A stretch of DNA of 8,565 nucleotides from JBFHES01 sp041584015 (GTDB lineage Bacteria > Bacteroidota > Bacteroidia > Bacteroidales > M50B96), in the NCBI GenBank assembly GCA_041584015.1, contig JBFHES010000200.1:1-8565 (forward strand), given 5' to 3'. The notes beneath the pieces are model-generated. The model ran no database searches. It was given only the letters and a program-made list of their open reading frames with translations, and had not been told where the DNA came from. Of this stretch, positions 1 to 6,626 are shown in pieces. Positions within the stretch are counted from its first letter, which is position 1. Each line of letters begins with the position of its first letter. A program made the translations under genes and the position numbers.

Positions 1-764
1 ACAATGTGCAAATAAAAAAACTCAACACCTTTCTTGATAAATATCCATCTGCCTATTTTGTACTTGGCTTAAGCACTAAAGGAAAGTTTGAATTGGACGA
101 GGAGCTTAGCCATACCGCAAGGTATGACTCCAGCACCCAAACACATTTCGACATGTATAACACAGCTATGATTCTGGACAGTGATGGCAATCATGGACTT
201 TATCATAAATCGAAGTTAGTGATTGGTGTTGAACGTATGCCTTTTTCCAAGACCTTAGGCTTTTTAGAGAATTGGATTGTGGATGCTGGCGGTGTAACCG
301 GAAGCCTGGGGACTCAGCAAGATCGGGCCATTTTTAAGGCGTACGAAGGTGAACTAAGAATTGCTCCTGTTATTTGTTACGAATCGGTTTATGGAGAATT
401 TGTAAGCGAGTATGTTAAAAATGGCGCAAACATTATTTTTGTAATTACCAACGATGGCTGGTGGGGAAAAACCTCCGGACACAAACAACACCTGAGGTTC
501 TCGCAATTACGAGCCATTGAAACGAGACGAAGTATTGCACGATCTGCAAACACCGGAATAACATGTTTTATCAATCAACGAGGCGACCTGATTGAACCAA
601 CCGAATATTGGACCGAGGACGTGATTAGAGCTAATTTGAACACCAACGACAAACTTACCTGGTATGTACAAAACGGTGATTACCTGGGACGAATTTTTAG
701 TTTCTTTTCAATCTTGATATTGCTGTTCACGCTTACCAATAGCGTAGTGAGGAAAGATGCTTAA
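1..764 (+). CDS. lnt: Apolipoprotein N-acyltransferase, C-terminal part (5' end outside window)
   Basis: Lnt is an inner-membrane enzyme that transfers a fatty acid from a phospholipid to the N-terminal cysteine of diacylated lipoproteins, the last step of lipoprotein maturation. About 253 codons are visible, covering most of the nitrilase-like periplasmic domain and the final membrane helix. Numbering from the GTG at position 6, YHKSKL carries the expected catalytic Lys (residue 68, like E. coli K335), GVERMP carries the Glu matching E343 (residue 76), and PVICYES carries the nucleophile Cys (residue 124, like C387). The NDGWWG block and the SQLRAIETRRSIARSANTG block are typical. The last helix lies at about residues 229-248, followed by a short basic tail. 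The catalytic Glu equivalent to E267 and the N-terminal membrane helices lie upstream. The reading frame is open to the left edge, so the GTG at 6 is internal and not a start. The motif around the Lys (LVIGVERMP rather than LVPFGEYVP) fits Bacteroidota homologues. Confidence 0.95.
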   Translation, partial: NVQIKKLNTFLDKYPSAYFVLGLSTKGKFELDEELSHTARYDSSTQTHFDMYNTAMILDSDGNHGLYHKSKLVIGVERMPFSKTLGFLENWIVDAGGVTGSLGTQQDRAIFKAYEGELRIAPVICYESVYGEFVSEYVKNGANIIFVITNDGWWGKTSGHKQHLRFSQLRAIETRRSIARSANTGITCFINQRGDLIEPTEYWTEDVIRANLNTNDKLTWYVQNGDYLGRIFSFFSILILLFTLTNSVVRKDA

Positions 765-766
765 GC

Positions 767-809
767 TTGTTTCGTTCTATCGACAATACTTATTGATAGA
801 ACGAAACAA
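767..809. terminator. Perfect 15-bp hairpin between convergent genes
   Basis: The arm at 767-781 (TTGTTTCGTTCTATC) is the exact reverse complement of 795-809, with a 13-base loop. It starts 2 bases after the lnt stop codon and ends 6 bases before the stop of the convergent fibronectin-III protein gene. It most likely ends transcription, or protects 3' ends, in both directions. Neither strand has a run of U after the stem, so it is not a textbook intrinsic terminator. Confidence 0.75.
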
Positions 810-815
810 ACCAAA

Positions 816-3791
816 TTATCGCAGTACAACTATTTTCCGATTAGCCTTTTGGTCATTCTCATAATAAATAACCACCTGATAAATACCAGCCTTCAGTTCG
901 CTCATATTTACTACTGTTTCCTGAGCTTTCACCGGCTTTGTAACCACCATCTTGCCAAGCGCATTAAAAACGCTTACCTGCTGAATGCTTCTATTTTCAG
1001 CATCTCTCACATACAAGCTATTGGCCACAGGGTTCGGATATACTTTTAAAGAACTGGCATTAATCTCGCCAATAGAAGTAGTTGTATCCTGCATGGTTTC
1101 AAAAGTCCAGGTATCGCTCCAATTACTGGTAAGCAGCGTATCATTCTTTGCACGAGCTCTCCAATAATAACCCGTCTCTGGCTCTAAATCTTCAATAAGA
1201 AAATAAGAAGTATTGGTAATCTCATTGTGATAATCGTAATTAAACAATGGATCTTGCGCATATTCAATTTCATAGGACTGCCCGTAAGCCACCGGATACC
1301 ACGTTAGATTCACATCATCGTATGGTAATCCAAAACTGTTATTCAACGGATTCACAAGATAAGGCACCTCTAGAACGCCAATAGTAGAAAAAGTCCATGT
1401 CTCGCTCCAGGCACCATTTACCAGTGTATCACTAATGGCTTTCACACGCCAGAAATAATCCGAATCCGGCATTATACCAGAAATTATAGCTGATGAAGTA
1501 TTTACTTGCTGAATGGTATTATTGAAAACAAATCCATCGTCGGTTGCCATTTGCAACAAATATGCCTGTGCATGATAAACATCTTCCCAATCGAAATCTA
1601 AGTTTACATTCGTTAGGTTGATGCTATTATCAAGTGGTAATAGCAGTACCGGAACTTCAAGCACTTCTTGTGCGGTGGTGAAGGTATAGGTAGCCGACCA
1701 ATCGGAAACCAGATTGCCATCAAATGACCTCACGCGCCAGTAATACTGTGTTACATAATCTAGCGCCAGAATTGTTTGCTGCGACGCAGTGGCCGGGTAC
1801 TCGGTGCTCCCATCTAAATCGGCTTGGGTTGAAAATTGATAATAATAGGCGCTTGCACCTGCGACATCATCCCAATCGAGCTCTGGTTCTGTGCTAACAT
1901 CAATCTCACCCAACAACGGATAAACTAAAGTTGGCACTTCCGGAAGTACAAGCATCTGCGCCCCCGTTGAGAACCAACGAGCTTCCCACTTACTTGTATC
2001 AACCTCACTTTGGGCTCTAACCCGCCAAAAATAAACCTTATCAGTTGCAAGCAAGCCCGTTTGGTATTCTGTATCACTTCCATTTGGGTCAGTTCCTGCA
2101 TAGGAGATATTCTGATTAATAAGAAATGATGAATTGAAGGTATTGGTTGTGTCCATCTGAAAATCATATGAAATGGCACCGTGATGTGATAACCAATCGA
2201 GCGTTACACCTGAGGTATTTTGACTCAGCGCTTCGTTTAATGGAGAAACCAGACCAACCTGATCACGTGTATAAAACTTGCGCACACTGCTCCACTCCGA
2301 TGTATCTGTTGTATTTATTGCACGAACTTTCCAAAAATACGCACCACCAAACATAAAATTTGAAATGGACTGTGATGCCCCTGGAATGGCGAATGCCAAT
2401 AGAGCAGAGGAGTTCATCGATTCAGATGTATCAACATATAATTCATAAAGTGTAGATCCTTCAATTGGTTCCCACTCAAATGTTAATTCAGTATAAGTGC
2501 TGGCAAAAGGTAATGGTGATAGCTGCTGCACAATTGAGTTTGTAGTAAAATTATTAACCTGCGACCACTCCGAAGTATCAACAGCATTCCATGCTCTTAC
2601 ACGCCAGAAGTAATCGCCATCATAATTAAGCGTACCCAACTCCTGATGCGTATCATCATTCCCATCAAATGCATTAATATACGCATCGGTACCTTCAATT
2701 AAACTAGTGGAATTGAATAGTGGACTTTCATCTACCTGATATTGATAAACATCAACTCCTGCATGTGGTTGCCAATCAAAATCGACAATTAGATCCTGCA
2801 TACTACCAGCGGAGGGCGATGAGAGCATTATGGTATTAGTCGTTGTAAAAGTCCCCTGAACCCATTCAGAAGCATCCAAAGCATGCCTTGCTCTAACTCT
2901 CCAATAGTAGCCTGTTCCGAAATAAATATCATCAATAAACATTTCGGTATCGGTATTATTATCATCAAATGAAAAGAAAAATTTTGACCCGGAGATGAGA
3001 TTAGATGAAGTAAAATTTGGGTTGCTGTCCACTTCATAATCATAAAAGTTCACGCCATCAAAAGCATTCCAATCTATTAGCACACCCACAGGTACCTGAG
3101 CAGCATTTGCTGGACTATTCAATTCAACAACATCTTTGGTGGTGAAAAAGCCATTGGTCCAGGCTGATGTATCAATATCATTTCTTGCTCTTACGCGCCA
3201 AAAATAATTGGCTCCAAAGTACAAGCTATTTATGTTTTCCTCAGAATCGTAGGCAGCATTGGTTTGACTGAAATAATAGTTCGAGCCGGCAATTAATACC
3301 GAAGAGTTAAAACTATTGATAGTGTCTATTTCGAAATCGTAATAAGTAATACCCGGGTGAGCATCCCAATTTAACATTACTCTTGCATAATTCTCACTTG
3401 CATCGACAGGACCAACCAATACCACATCGTCGCGTGTATTAAAGGTCCAACTGCTGCTCCAAGCCGATGTATCGGTTGGAGTATAAGCTTTTATTCTCCA
3501 GTTATATTCTGTTCCAAAATAAAGTCCATCGAGAATAGTTGTGCCATCAAAGCCAACAAACGTAGCAATTACTGTGTCCACTAACACTTGTGAATCAAAC
3601 GTTGAAACAGTGTCCAATTGTAAGTGATACGCATTACCTCCTCCAACCAAACTCCAGTCGAGCACCACATAGTTCCACGTAAACGAACCATTTGCAGGAG
3701 CTAGCAATGTAGGTGAATCAATGGCTTTTAAACAGTTAGTTATACCGCTAAATAATATGATAATGCTTAGGAGGAAAAATTTCATTTTCAT
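816..3791 (-). CDS. Secreted protein with nine fibronectin-III-like repeats and T9SS type A sorting domain
   Basis: The 991-residue protein starts with a signal peptide (about residues 1-23, hydrophobic FFLLSIIILF core, probable cut after LKA). Nine Ig-like or FnIII-like repeats of about 90-100 residues follow: approximately 26-120, 122-219, 221-318, 320-418, 420-509, 511-610, 617-707, 712-804 and 808-900. Each has a DW or EW/TW near its start, a YFWRVRA-type strand late, then a W and a FTT-type end. After a short linker, residues 914-991 form a type A T9SS sorting domain with VYPNP, the VFNALGK strand, LKAGIYQVVI and a basic end (KIVVLR). The protein should cross the inner membrane by Sec and the outer membrane by T9SS, ending on the surface or outside. 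No catalytic domain is visible, so adhesion or a matrix role is only a guess. The ATG at 3791 is chosen because it gives a full signal peptide and lies 21 bases downstream of a -7 promoter element; an in-frame ATG two codons later is also possible. No Shine-Dalgarno is present, as is usual in this phylum. Confidence 0.92.
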   Translation of the reverse strand: MKMKFFLLSIIILFSGITNCLKAIDSPTLLAPANGSFTWNYVVLDWSLVGGGNAYHLQLDTVSTFDSQVLVDTVIATFVGFDGTTILDGLYFGTEYNWRIKAYTPTDTSAWSSSWTFNTRDDVVLVGPVDASENYARVMLNWDAHPGITYYDFEIDTINSFNSSVLIAGSNYYFSQTNAAYDSEENINSLYFGANYFWRVRARNDIDTSAWTNGFFTTKDVVELNSPANAAQVPVGVLIDWNAFDGVNFYDYEVDSNPNFTSSNLISGSKFFFSFDDNNTDTEMFIDDIYFGTGYYWRVRARHALDASEWVQGTFTTTNTIMLSSPSAGSMQDLIVDFDWQPHAGVDVYQYQVDESPLFNSTSLIEGTDAYINAFDGNDDTHQELGTLNYDGDYFWRVRAWNAVDTSEWSQVNNFTTNSIVQQLSPLPFASTYTELTFEWEPIEGSTLYELYVDTSESMNSSALLAFAIPGASQSISNFMFGGAYFWKVRAINTTDTSEWSSVRKFYTRDQVGLVSPLNEALSQNTSGVTLDWLSHHGAISYDFQMDTTNTFNSSFLINQNISYAGTDPNGSDTEYQTGLLATDKVYFWRVRAQSEVDTSKWEARWFSTGAQMLVLPEVPTLVYPLLGEIDVSTEPELDWDDVAGASAYYYQFSTQADLDGSTEYPATASQQTILALDYVTQYYWRVRSFDGNLVSDWSATYTFTTAQEVLEVPVLLLPLDNSINLTNVNLDFDWEDVYHAQAYLLQMATDDGFVFNNTIQQVNTSSAIISGIMPDSDYFWRVKAISDTLVNGAWSETWTFSTIGVLEVPYLVNPLNNSFGLPYDDVNLTWYPVAYGQSYEIEYAQDPLFNYDYHNEITNTSYFLIEDLEPETGYYWRARAKNDTLLTSNWSDTWTFETMQDTTTSIGEINASSLKVYPNPVANSLYVRDAENRSIQQVSVFNALGKMVVTKPVKAQETVVNMSELKAGIYQVVIYYENDQKANRKIVVLR
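819..1052 (-). other. Type A T9SS C-terminal sorting domain of the FnIII protein
   Basis: Residues about 914-991. The order is canonical: a KVYPNP entry motif, a beta strand with VSVFNALGK, a NMSELKAGIYQVVIY core, and a short basic-hydrophobic end. In known T9SS cargo this domain directs export across the outer membrane and is normally cleaved off. Confidence 0.9.
1092..1943 (-). repeat. Three FnIII-like protein repeats, subfamily 2
   Basis: Repeats 7-9 of the 991-residue protein (residues about 617-900). Each begins with VP.L..PL and contains a W..V....Y segment, a DYFWRV or YYWR strand and a DWSATYTF or W.. TWTF-type end. They lack the DTS.W motif of repeats 1-6, and their entry motif resembles the many FnIII-like modules placed just before T9SS sorting domains. 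Confidence 0.85.
1962..3716 (-). repeat. Six FnIII-like protein repeats, subfamily 1
   Basis: Repeats 1-6 of the 991-residue protein (residues about 26-610). They share a period of about 90-100 residues, a central FNSS-like segment, a YFG.YFWRVRA strand and a DTS.W or DAS.W motif just before the FTT end. The likeness is clear at protein level; the DNA copies are diverged, so these are old duplications and not fresh tandem copies. Confidence 0.85.
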
Positions 3792-3812
3792 GGTTCAGAA
3801 TTCTAATAATGA

Positions 3813-3847
3813 CAAAGGTAAAATTATTGATTCATGCAGAGAACAAA
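3813..3847 (-). promoter_or_regulatory. Bacteroidota-type promoter of the FnIII protein gene
   Basis: Read on the minus strand, 3820-3813 is TACCTTTG, a perfect match to the TAnnTTTG -7 element used by the Bacteroidota primary sigma factor. A TTTG at 3847-3844 sits 23 bases upstream and could be the -33 element, at the long end of the accepted spacing. Transcription would start about 15-17 bases before the ATG at 3791. It lies in the 132-bp gap after queG, so the downstream gene need not depend on read-through from queG. Confidence 0.65.
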
Positions 3848-3923
3848 AAATATCGACGCAATTATTAACAATCACTTAACCAGTTTTTTCGGAGTAGCTT
3901 TGCCATGCAATAAAAGGGTAATA

Positions 3924-4853
3924 CTATTCTGGTTTCAGGAATTGTAAATTTCGTTTAAGTCCGGCAAACCGTGTTCGTTTAACCGCTGAATTTTTAAATA
4001 ATTCATTAAATACCTCGGCGGTCATATCGTACCAATCCTGCTTGCTCATGTTAAGCATAGCTTCTTTGGGTTGAAAGTTGGGCTCGGTGTTAGCAATGGA
4101 AAACCGATTCCACGGACAAACATCCTGACAAATATCGCAACCAAACACACGGTTCTCAAATTTGCCTTTCACTTCTTCAGGAATCATATCGCGCAACTCA
4201 ATGGTATAATAAGAAATGCATTTGCTTCCATCGATTATTTTTGAATCTTTAATGGCATCCGTTGGGCAGGCATCAATACACTTCGTACACGAGCCGCAAT
4301 GTTCTGTCATTGGACTGTCTGGCTCCAATTCCATGTCAAATATCAGTTCTGCTAAAAAGAAAAACGAACCGGCCTGCGGAAGAATCAGATTACCGTTTTT
4401 ACCTATCCAGCCCAGTCCTGATTTTCTCGCCCAGGCACGATCTAATACGGGAGCAGAATCTACAAAGATGCGACCGTTAAATGTGCCAATATTTTCTTCA
4501 ATATATTCCACAAGCAAGGCCAGCTTATCCTTTACCACAAAATGATAATCCTTGCCATAGGCATATTTCGACAACACCGGAGCCTGTTCATCTTGCTGCG
4601 CATTTTCTGGATAATAATTAAAAGCAAGGCTTACCACACTTTTAGCATCATCCACTAATAAAGTTGGATCCAGACGTTTATCGAAATGATTTTCCATGTA
4701 CTTCATTTTCCCATGGAAACCATTCTTCAAATAACTTTCTAAGCGCGGAGCGTCCTCTTCAAGAAATCCAGCTTTGGAAATACCACAAGCTGTAAAGCCC
4801 AATCGGCGAGCTTCAGCCTTTATCCAGCGTGCATATTTTGTTTGATTCTTCAA
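3924..4853 (-). CDS. queG: Epoxyqueuosine reductase (tRNA queuosine synthesis)
   Basis: QueG reduces epoxyqueuosine to queuosine at position 34 of tRNAs for Asp, Asn, His and Tyr; it is a cytosolic enzyme with cobalamin and two [4Fe-4S] clusters. In the 309 residues the cobalamin-binding N-terminal domain includes GFTACGISKAGFLEE and KSVVSLAFNYYP. VDSAPVLDR (131-139) holds the conserved Asp proposed as the acid catalyst, followed by RKSGLGWIGKN. The cluster ligands are visible as CGSCTKCIDACP (Cys 186, 189, 192, 196) and Cys 212 with GCDICQDVCPWN (Cys 239, 242, 246). The C-terminus ends soon after the SAVKRTRFAGLKRN segment, so the HEAT-like tail of longer homologues is absent, as in other short forms. 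The start appears to be TTG at 4853-4851: an in-frame TAA lies two codons upstream and the next Met is residue 50, inside conserved sequence. Neighbouring genes give no pathway link. Confidence 0.96.
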   Translation of the reverse strand: MKNQTKYARWIKAEARRLGFTACGISKAGFLEEDAPRLESYLKNGFHGKMKYMENHFDKRLDPTLLVDDAKSVVSLAFNYYPENAQQDEQAPVLSKYAYGKDYHFVVKDKLALLVEYIEENIGTFNGRIFVDSAPVLDRAWARKSGLGWIGKNGNLILPQAGSFFFLAELIFDMELEPDSPMTEHCGSCTKCIDACPTDAIKDSKIIDGSKCISYYTIELRDMIPEEVKGKFENRVFGCDICQDVCPWNRFSIANTEPNFQPKEAMLNMSKQDWYDMTAEVFNELFKNSAVKRTRFAGLKRNLQFLKPE

Positions 4854-5008
4854 AACTTACTTAATCCATTTTGGCCCGTTAATATACGAATGTTTAACAT
4901 TCTTAACCTAAACCAGCCTAAGGCGTATAAGTTTAAGCATCTCAAAAAGAAATGACTTAAAAAGGATATTATCTTTGCAATCGAAATTTCAACCAGTTGC
5001 ACACATTT
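4854..5008. other. Divergent intergenic region with a small palindrome
   Basis: This 155-bp gap separates queG (leftward) from the A-B-B'-A' exported protein gene (rightward). It contains the perfect interrupted palindrome GAATGTTTAACATTC (4888-4902, 7-bp arms around one base), the small palindrome GCCTAAGGC (4916-4924), and TATACG (4883-4888) facing CGTATA (4924-4929). These could be operator sites, but short AT-rich palindromes are common by chance. No clear leftward promoter for queG was recognised. Confidence 0.4.
4970..4977 (+). promoter_or_regulatory. Bacteroidota-type -7 promoter element
   Basis: TATCTTTG is a perfect match to TAnnTTTG and lies 31 bases before the ATG at 5009, implying a leader of about 25 bases. 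No good TTTG or TTG -33 element was found at the usual spacing, so the promoter may be weak or depend on an activator. Confidence 0.6.
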
Positions 5009-6598
5009 ATGAAGTGTTTTGTAAGAAACATAGGACTCATCGTTATTGCCATTCTACTAGTGGCAGTTAATTATGCACGGGCAGAAAACATATTTCCTTG
5101 GAAATACCATAACACCGGACAGAATCATACCATCCTGATCCCTGAGGTGATTGAAATAAGCATTAATGAAACGGCAATTGATACCGGTGACTACATTGGT
5201 GTTTTTTACGATTCACTCGGAACCCTGGTTTGTGCGGGCTACTCTGAATGGAAGGGTATGATCACTGCTATGTCGGCATGGGGTGCCGATGCCGGGAATG
5301 ATGGTTTTGCAAGTGGAGAACAGTTCAAGTTTAAAATATGGGACAGTTCCATTGGAAAATCATTTGATGCGATAGCGTCGTTTACCGATACGCTAGTTAG
5401 TTACGACACCTATGTTTCCAATGGCATGAGTGGTCTGAACTCGCTCAAGGCTTACTCTTCCGGAGAAATAATACTGCACCAAAATTGGAACTTCATTAGC
5501 AGCCATATAAGCTCACTGTATTCAAATGAGGAAGTATTTGCGGCAGTGGCAGACAATTTTTTATTAATAAAGGATGACCTTGGCTACCTATATTTTCCAG
5601 ATCTAAATATCAACGAGTCGCAACATATTATTGCCAGTGAAACTTACTGGATAAAAATGATAGAAGCAGACACCATTAGTTTGTTTGGTACCGAAATAGC
5701 GCCAGGCACTGAGGAGCTTATAACCGGCTTTCAGTTTCTGCCATACATTGCGCAGGAAACGGCCTCAATTGAGTCTGTTTTTGGAGATCAACTTGCCGAT
5801 GTTCGATTGATTCGTAATGATGAAGCCATGCTGTACTGGCCCGAAATGAATATTTTCGATCTTCAGCAGCTAAACCCCAATTGTGCCTACTCAGTTAATG
5901 TGCTAACAGATTTCACAATCGCTCTGAGCGGAAGTGATAAAGTGAGTTTTGGTTCAAATCAGGAATATTCAACACTTAGTCATTTTGAAGTTAAACCAAG
6001 TGATGCTTGCATGTATTTTGGCATTGAGGTTTCTGCCTGGGATACAGCGCCAATAGCTGGTGATGAAATAGCGATTGTTGATTTAAATGGAAATGTTTTT
6101 GGAGCAGGTGTTTTCACCAATGGTAATATTGGTTTCCCTGTCTGGAGCGATGACAAATCAAGCAATGCCAAAGATGGTTTCAATTTCATGGAAGAGTTCA
6201 CCATTAAACTGTGGCGACAGGGCTCTGGTTTCGAAAGCATTATTGAAGTTGATAGCTGGAGCGAGGGCGACAGTATTTTTGCCGAAAATAAATTCAGCAT
6301 TGTTGGTGATATTAAAACCATTAAGGAGCCTGAGATTGACGAGTTTGATATTTTGGTACTTTCTAACCTGGCTCAAGGTGAATATTACTATGACATATCG
6401 GTACCTGCAGAGTCTAAAGTTTGTATTGATCTATACAATATAAATGGACAGTTAATAAGTGTGCTTGCCGAAGGCATTATGCCGAAAGGGAAAAGCAGGT
6501 TCAGCATTAACGCCAGGCTCAATCTTGCTAAAGGAATTTATTTAATAAGGATGCAGGGAGCCGAAAGATTGATATCAAAGACCTTTGTAGTCCATTAA
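5009..6598 (+). CDS. Secreted protein with duplicated A-B-B'-A' domains and T9SS-like C-terminus
   Basis: This is a 529-residue exported protein of unknown function. The ATG at 5009 is preferred over an in-frame TTG at 4997 because it is a standard start, fits the promoter, and gives a clean signal peptide (residues 1-25, core LIVIAILLVAV, cut after ARA). Two kinds of module are seen, each twice. Module A (about 29-126 and 325-436) has a TGDYIGVFY / AGDEIAIVD strand, a C or G-A-G turn, a W, then a NDGF..GE.F.FKIW / KDGFNFMEEFTIKLW strand. Module B (about 157-229 and 240-309) has WNFISSHI / FQFLPYIA, an EVFAAVADNFLLIKDD / SVFGDQLADVRLIRND segment, Y.Y.P..N, and a Y.. strand ending in a Leu-Ser or Leu-Phe-Gly turn. 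Residues about 445-529 resemble a T9SS sorting domain (LYNINGQLISVL, LAKGIYLIRM, KTFVVH) but lack the usual YPNP. Modules like these occur in Bacteroidota exported proteins, but I know of no assigned activity. A surface or extracellular location is inferred. Confidence 0.88.
   Translation: MKCFVRNIGLIVIAILLVAVNYARAENIFPWKYHNTGQNHTILIPEVIEISINETAIDTGDYIGVFYDSLGTLVCAGYSEWKGMITAMSAWGADAGNDGFASGEQFKFKIWDSSIGKSFDAIASFTDTLVSYDTYVSNGMSGLNSLKAYSSGEIILHQNWNFISSHISSLYSNEEVFAAVADNFLLIKDDLGYLYFPDLNINESQHIIASETYWIKMIEADTISLFGTEIAPGTEELITGFQFLPYIAQETASIESVFGDQLADVRLIRNDEAMLYWPEMNIFDLQQLNPNCAYSVNVLTDFTIALSGSDKVSFGSNQEYSTLSHFEVKPSDACMYFGIEVSAWDTAPIAGDEIAIVDLNGNVFGAGVFTNGNIGFPVWSDDKSSNAKDGFNFMEEFTIKLWRQGSGFESIIEVDSWSEGDSIFAENKFSIVGDIKTIKEPEIDEFDILVLSNLAQGEYYYDISVPAESKVCIDLYNINGQLISVLAEGIMPKGKSRFSINARLNLAKGIYLIRMQGAERLISKTFVVH
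5093..6316 (+). repeat. Nested protein-level duplication A-B-B'-A'
   Basis: Approximate nucleotide spans are A 5093-5386, B 5477-5695, B' 5726-5935 and A' 5981-6316. Aligned by eye, A and A' share the GDxI-V strand, the W before an acidic DGF loop, and the F.IKLW strand. B and B' share the opening aromatic-rich strand, the VF..(V/L)AD segment, the LI(K/R)(D/N)D turn, the Y(F/W)P(D/E)(L/M)N motif and a closing Tyr-containing strand. Protein identity is low but the order of motifs is conserved. Confidence 0.7.
6341..6595 (+). other. Divergent T9SS-type C-terminal sorting domain
   Basis: Residues about 445-529 from the ATG. The second half matches type A domains (strand VCIDLYNINGQ, then NLAKGIYLIRMQGAERLISK and a hydrophobic FVVH end). 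The first half lacks the usual YPNP, having VLSNLAQGEYYYDI where it would be expected. Sorting by T9SS is likely because the conserved C-terminal half carries the signal in studied cases, but this is inference. Confidence 0.65.
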
Positions 6599-6626
6599 AA
6601 ACCAGAACCGATTAATCAATCCTGGT
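6597..6626 (-). terminator. Intrinsic terminator overlapping the lipoprotein stop codon
   Basis: On the minus strand, ACCAG GATT GATTAATC GGTT CTGGT is followed by a run of T (positions 6601-6597). In RNA the GAUU and GGUU segments pair through one A-U and three G-U pairs, so the stem is continuous, about 11 bp with a UUAA loop. On the plus strand the same segments (AACC and AAUC) do not pair and no U run follows, so it should act mainly leftward. The TAA of the lipoprotein gene (6614-6612) lies in the loop region. Confidence 0.55.

Noticed and set aside
3732..3734. Cys 20 of the FnIII protein as a lipobox cysteine
   Set aside because: The residues before it (ITN) do not fit a lipobox because Asn is at -1; cleavage after LKA by signal peptidase I fits better with T9SS export.
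816..3791. Recent tandem DNA duplication within the FnIII gene
   Set aside because: The repeats align at protein level but no long identical DNA blocks are seen, so they are old duplications.
4216..4545. 109-codon open frame on the plus strand inside queG
   Set aside because: It lies wholly antisense to a strongly supported QueG and its translation has no recognisable domain.
4997..5008. Upstream TTG start adding four residues to the exported protein
   Set aside because: The ATG at 5009 is a standard start, begins a cleaner signal peptide and leaves a sensible leader after the -7 element.
5980..6443. Several 70-120 codon open frames on both strands inside the A-B-B'-A' protein gene
   Set aside because: All overlap the supported plus-strand gene, with no promoter, start context or domain of their own.
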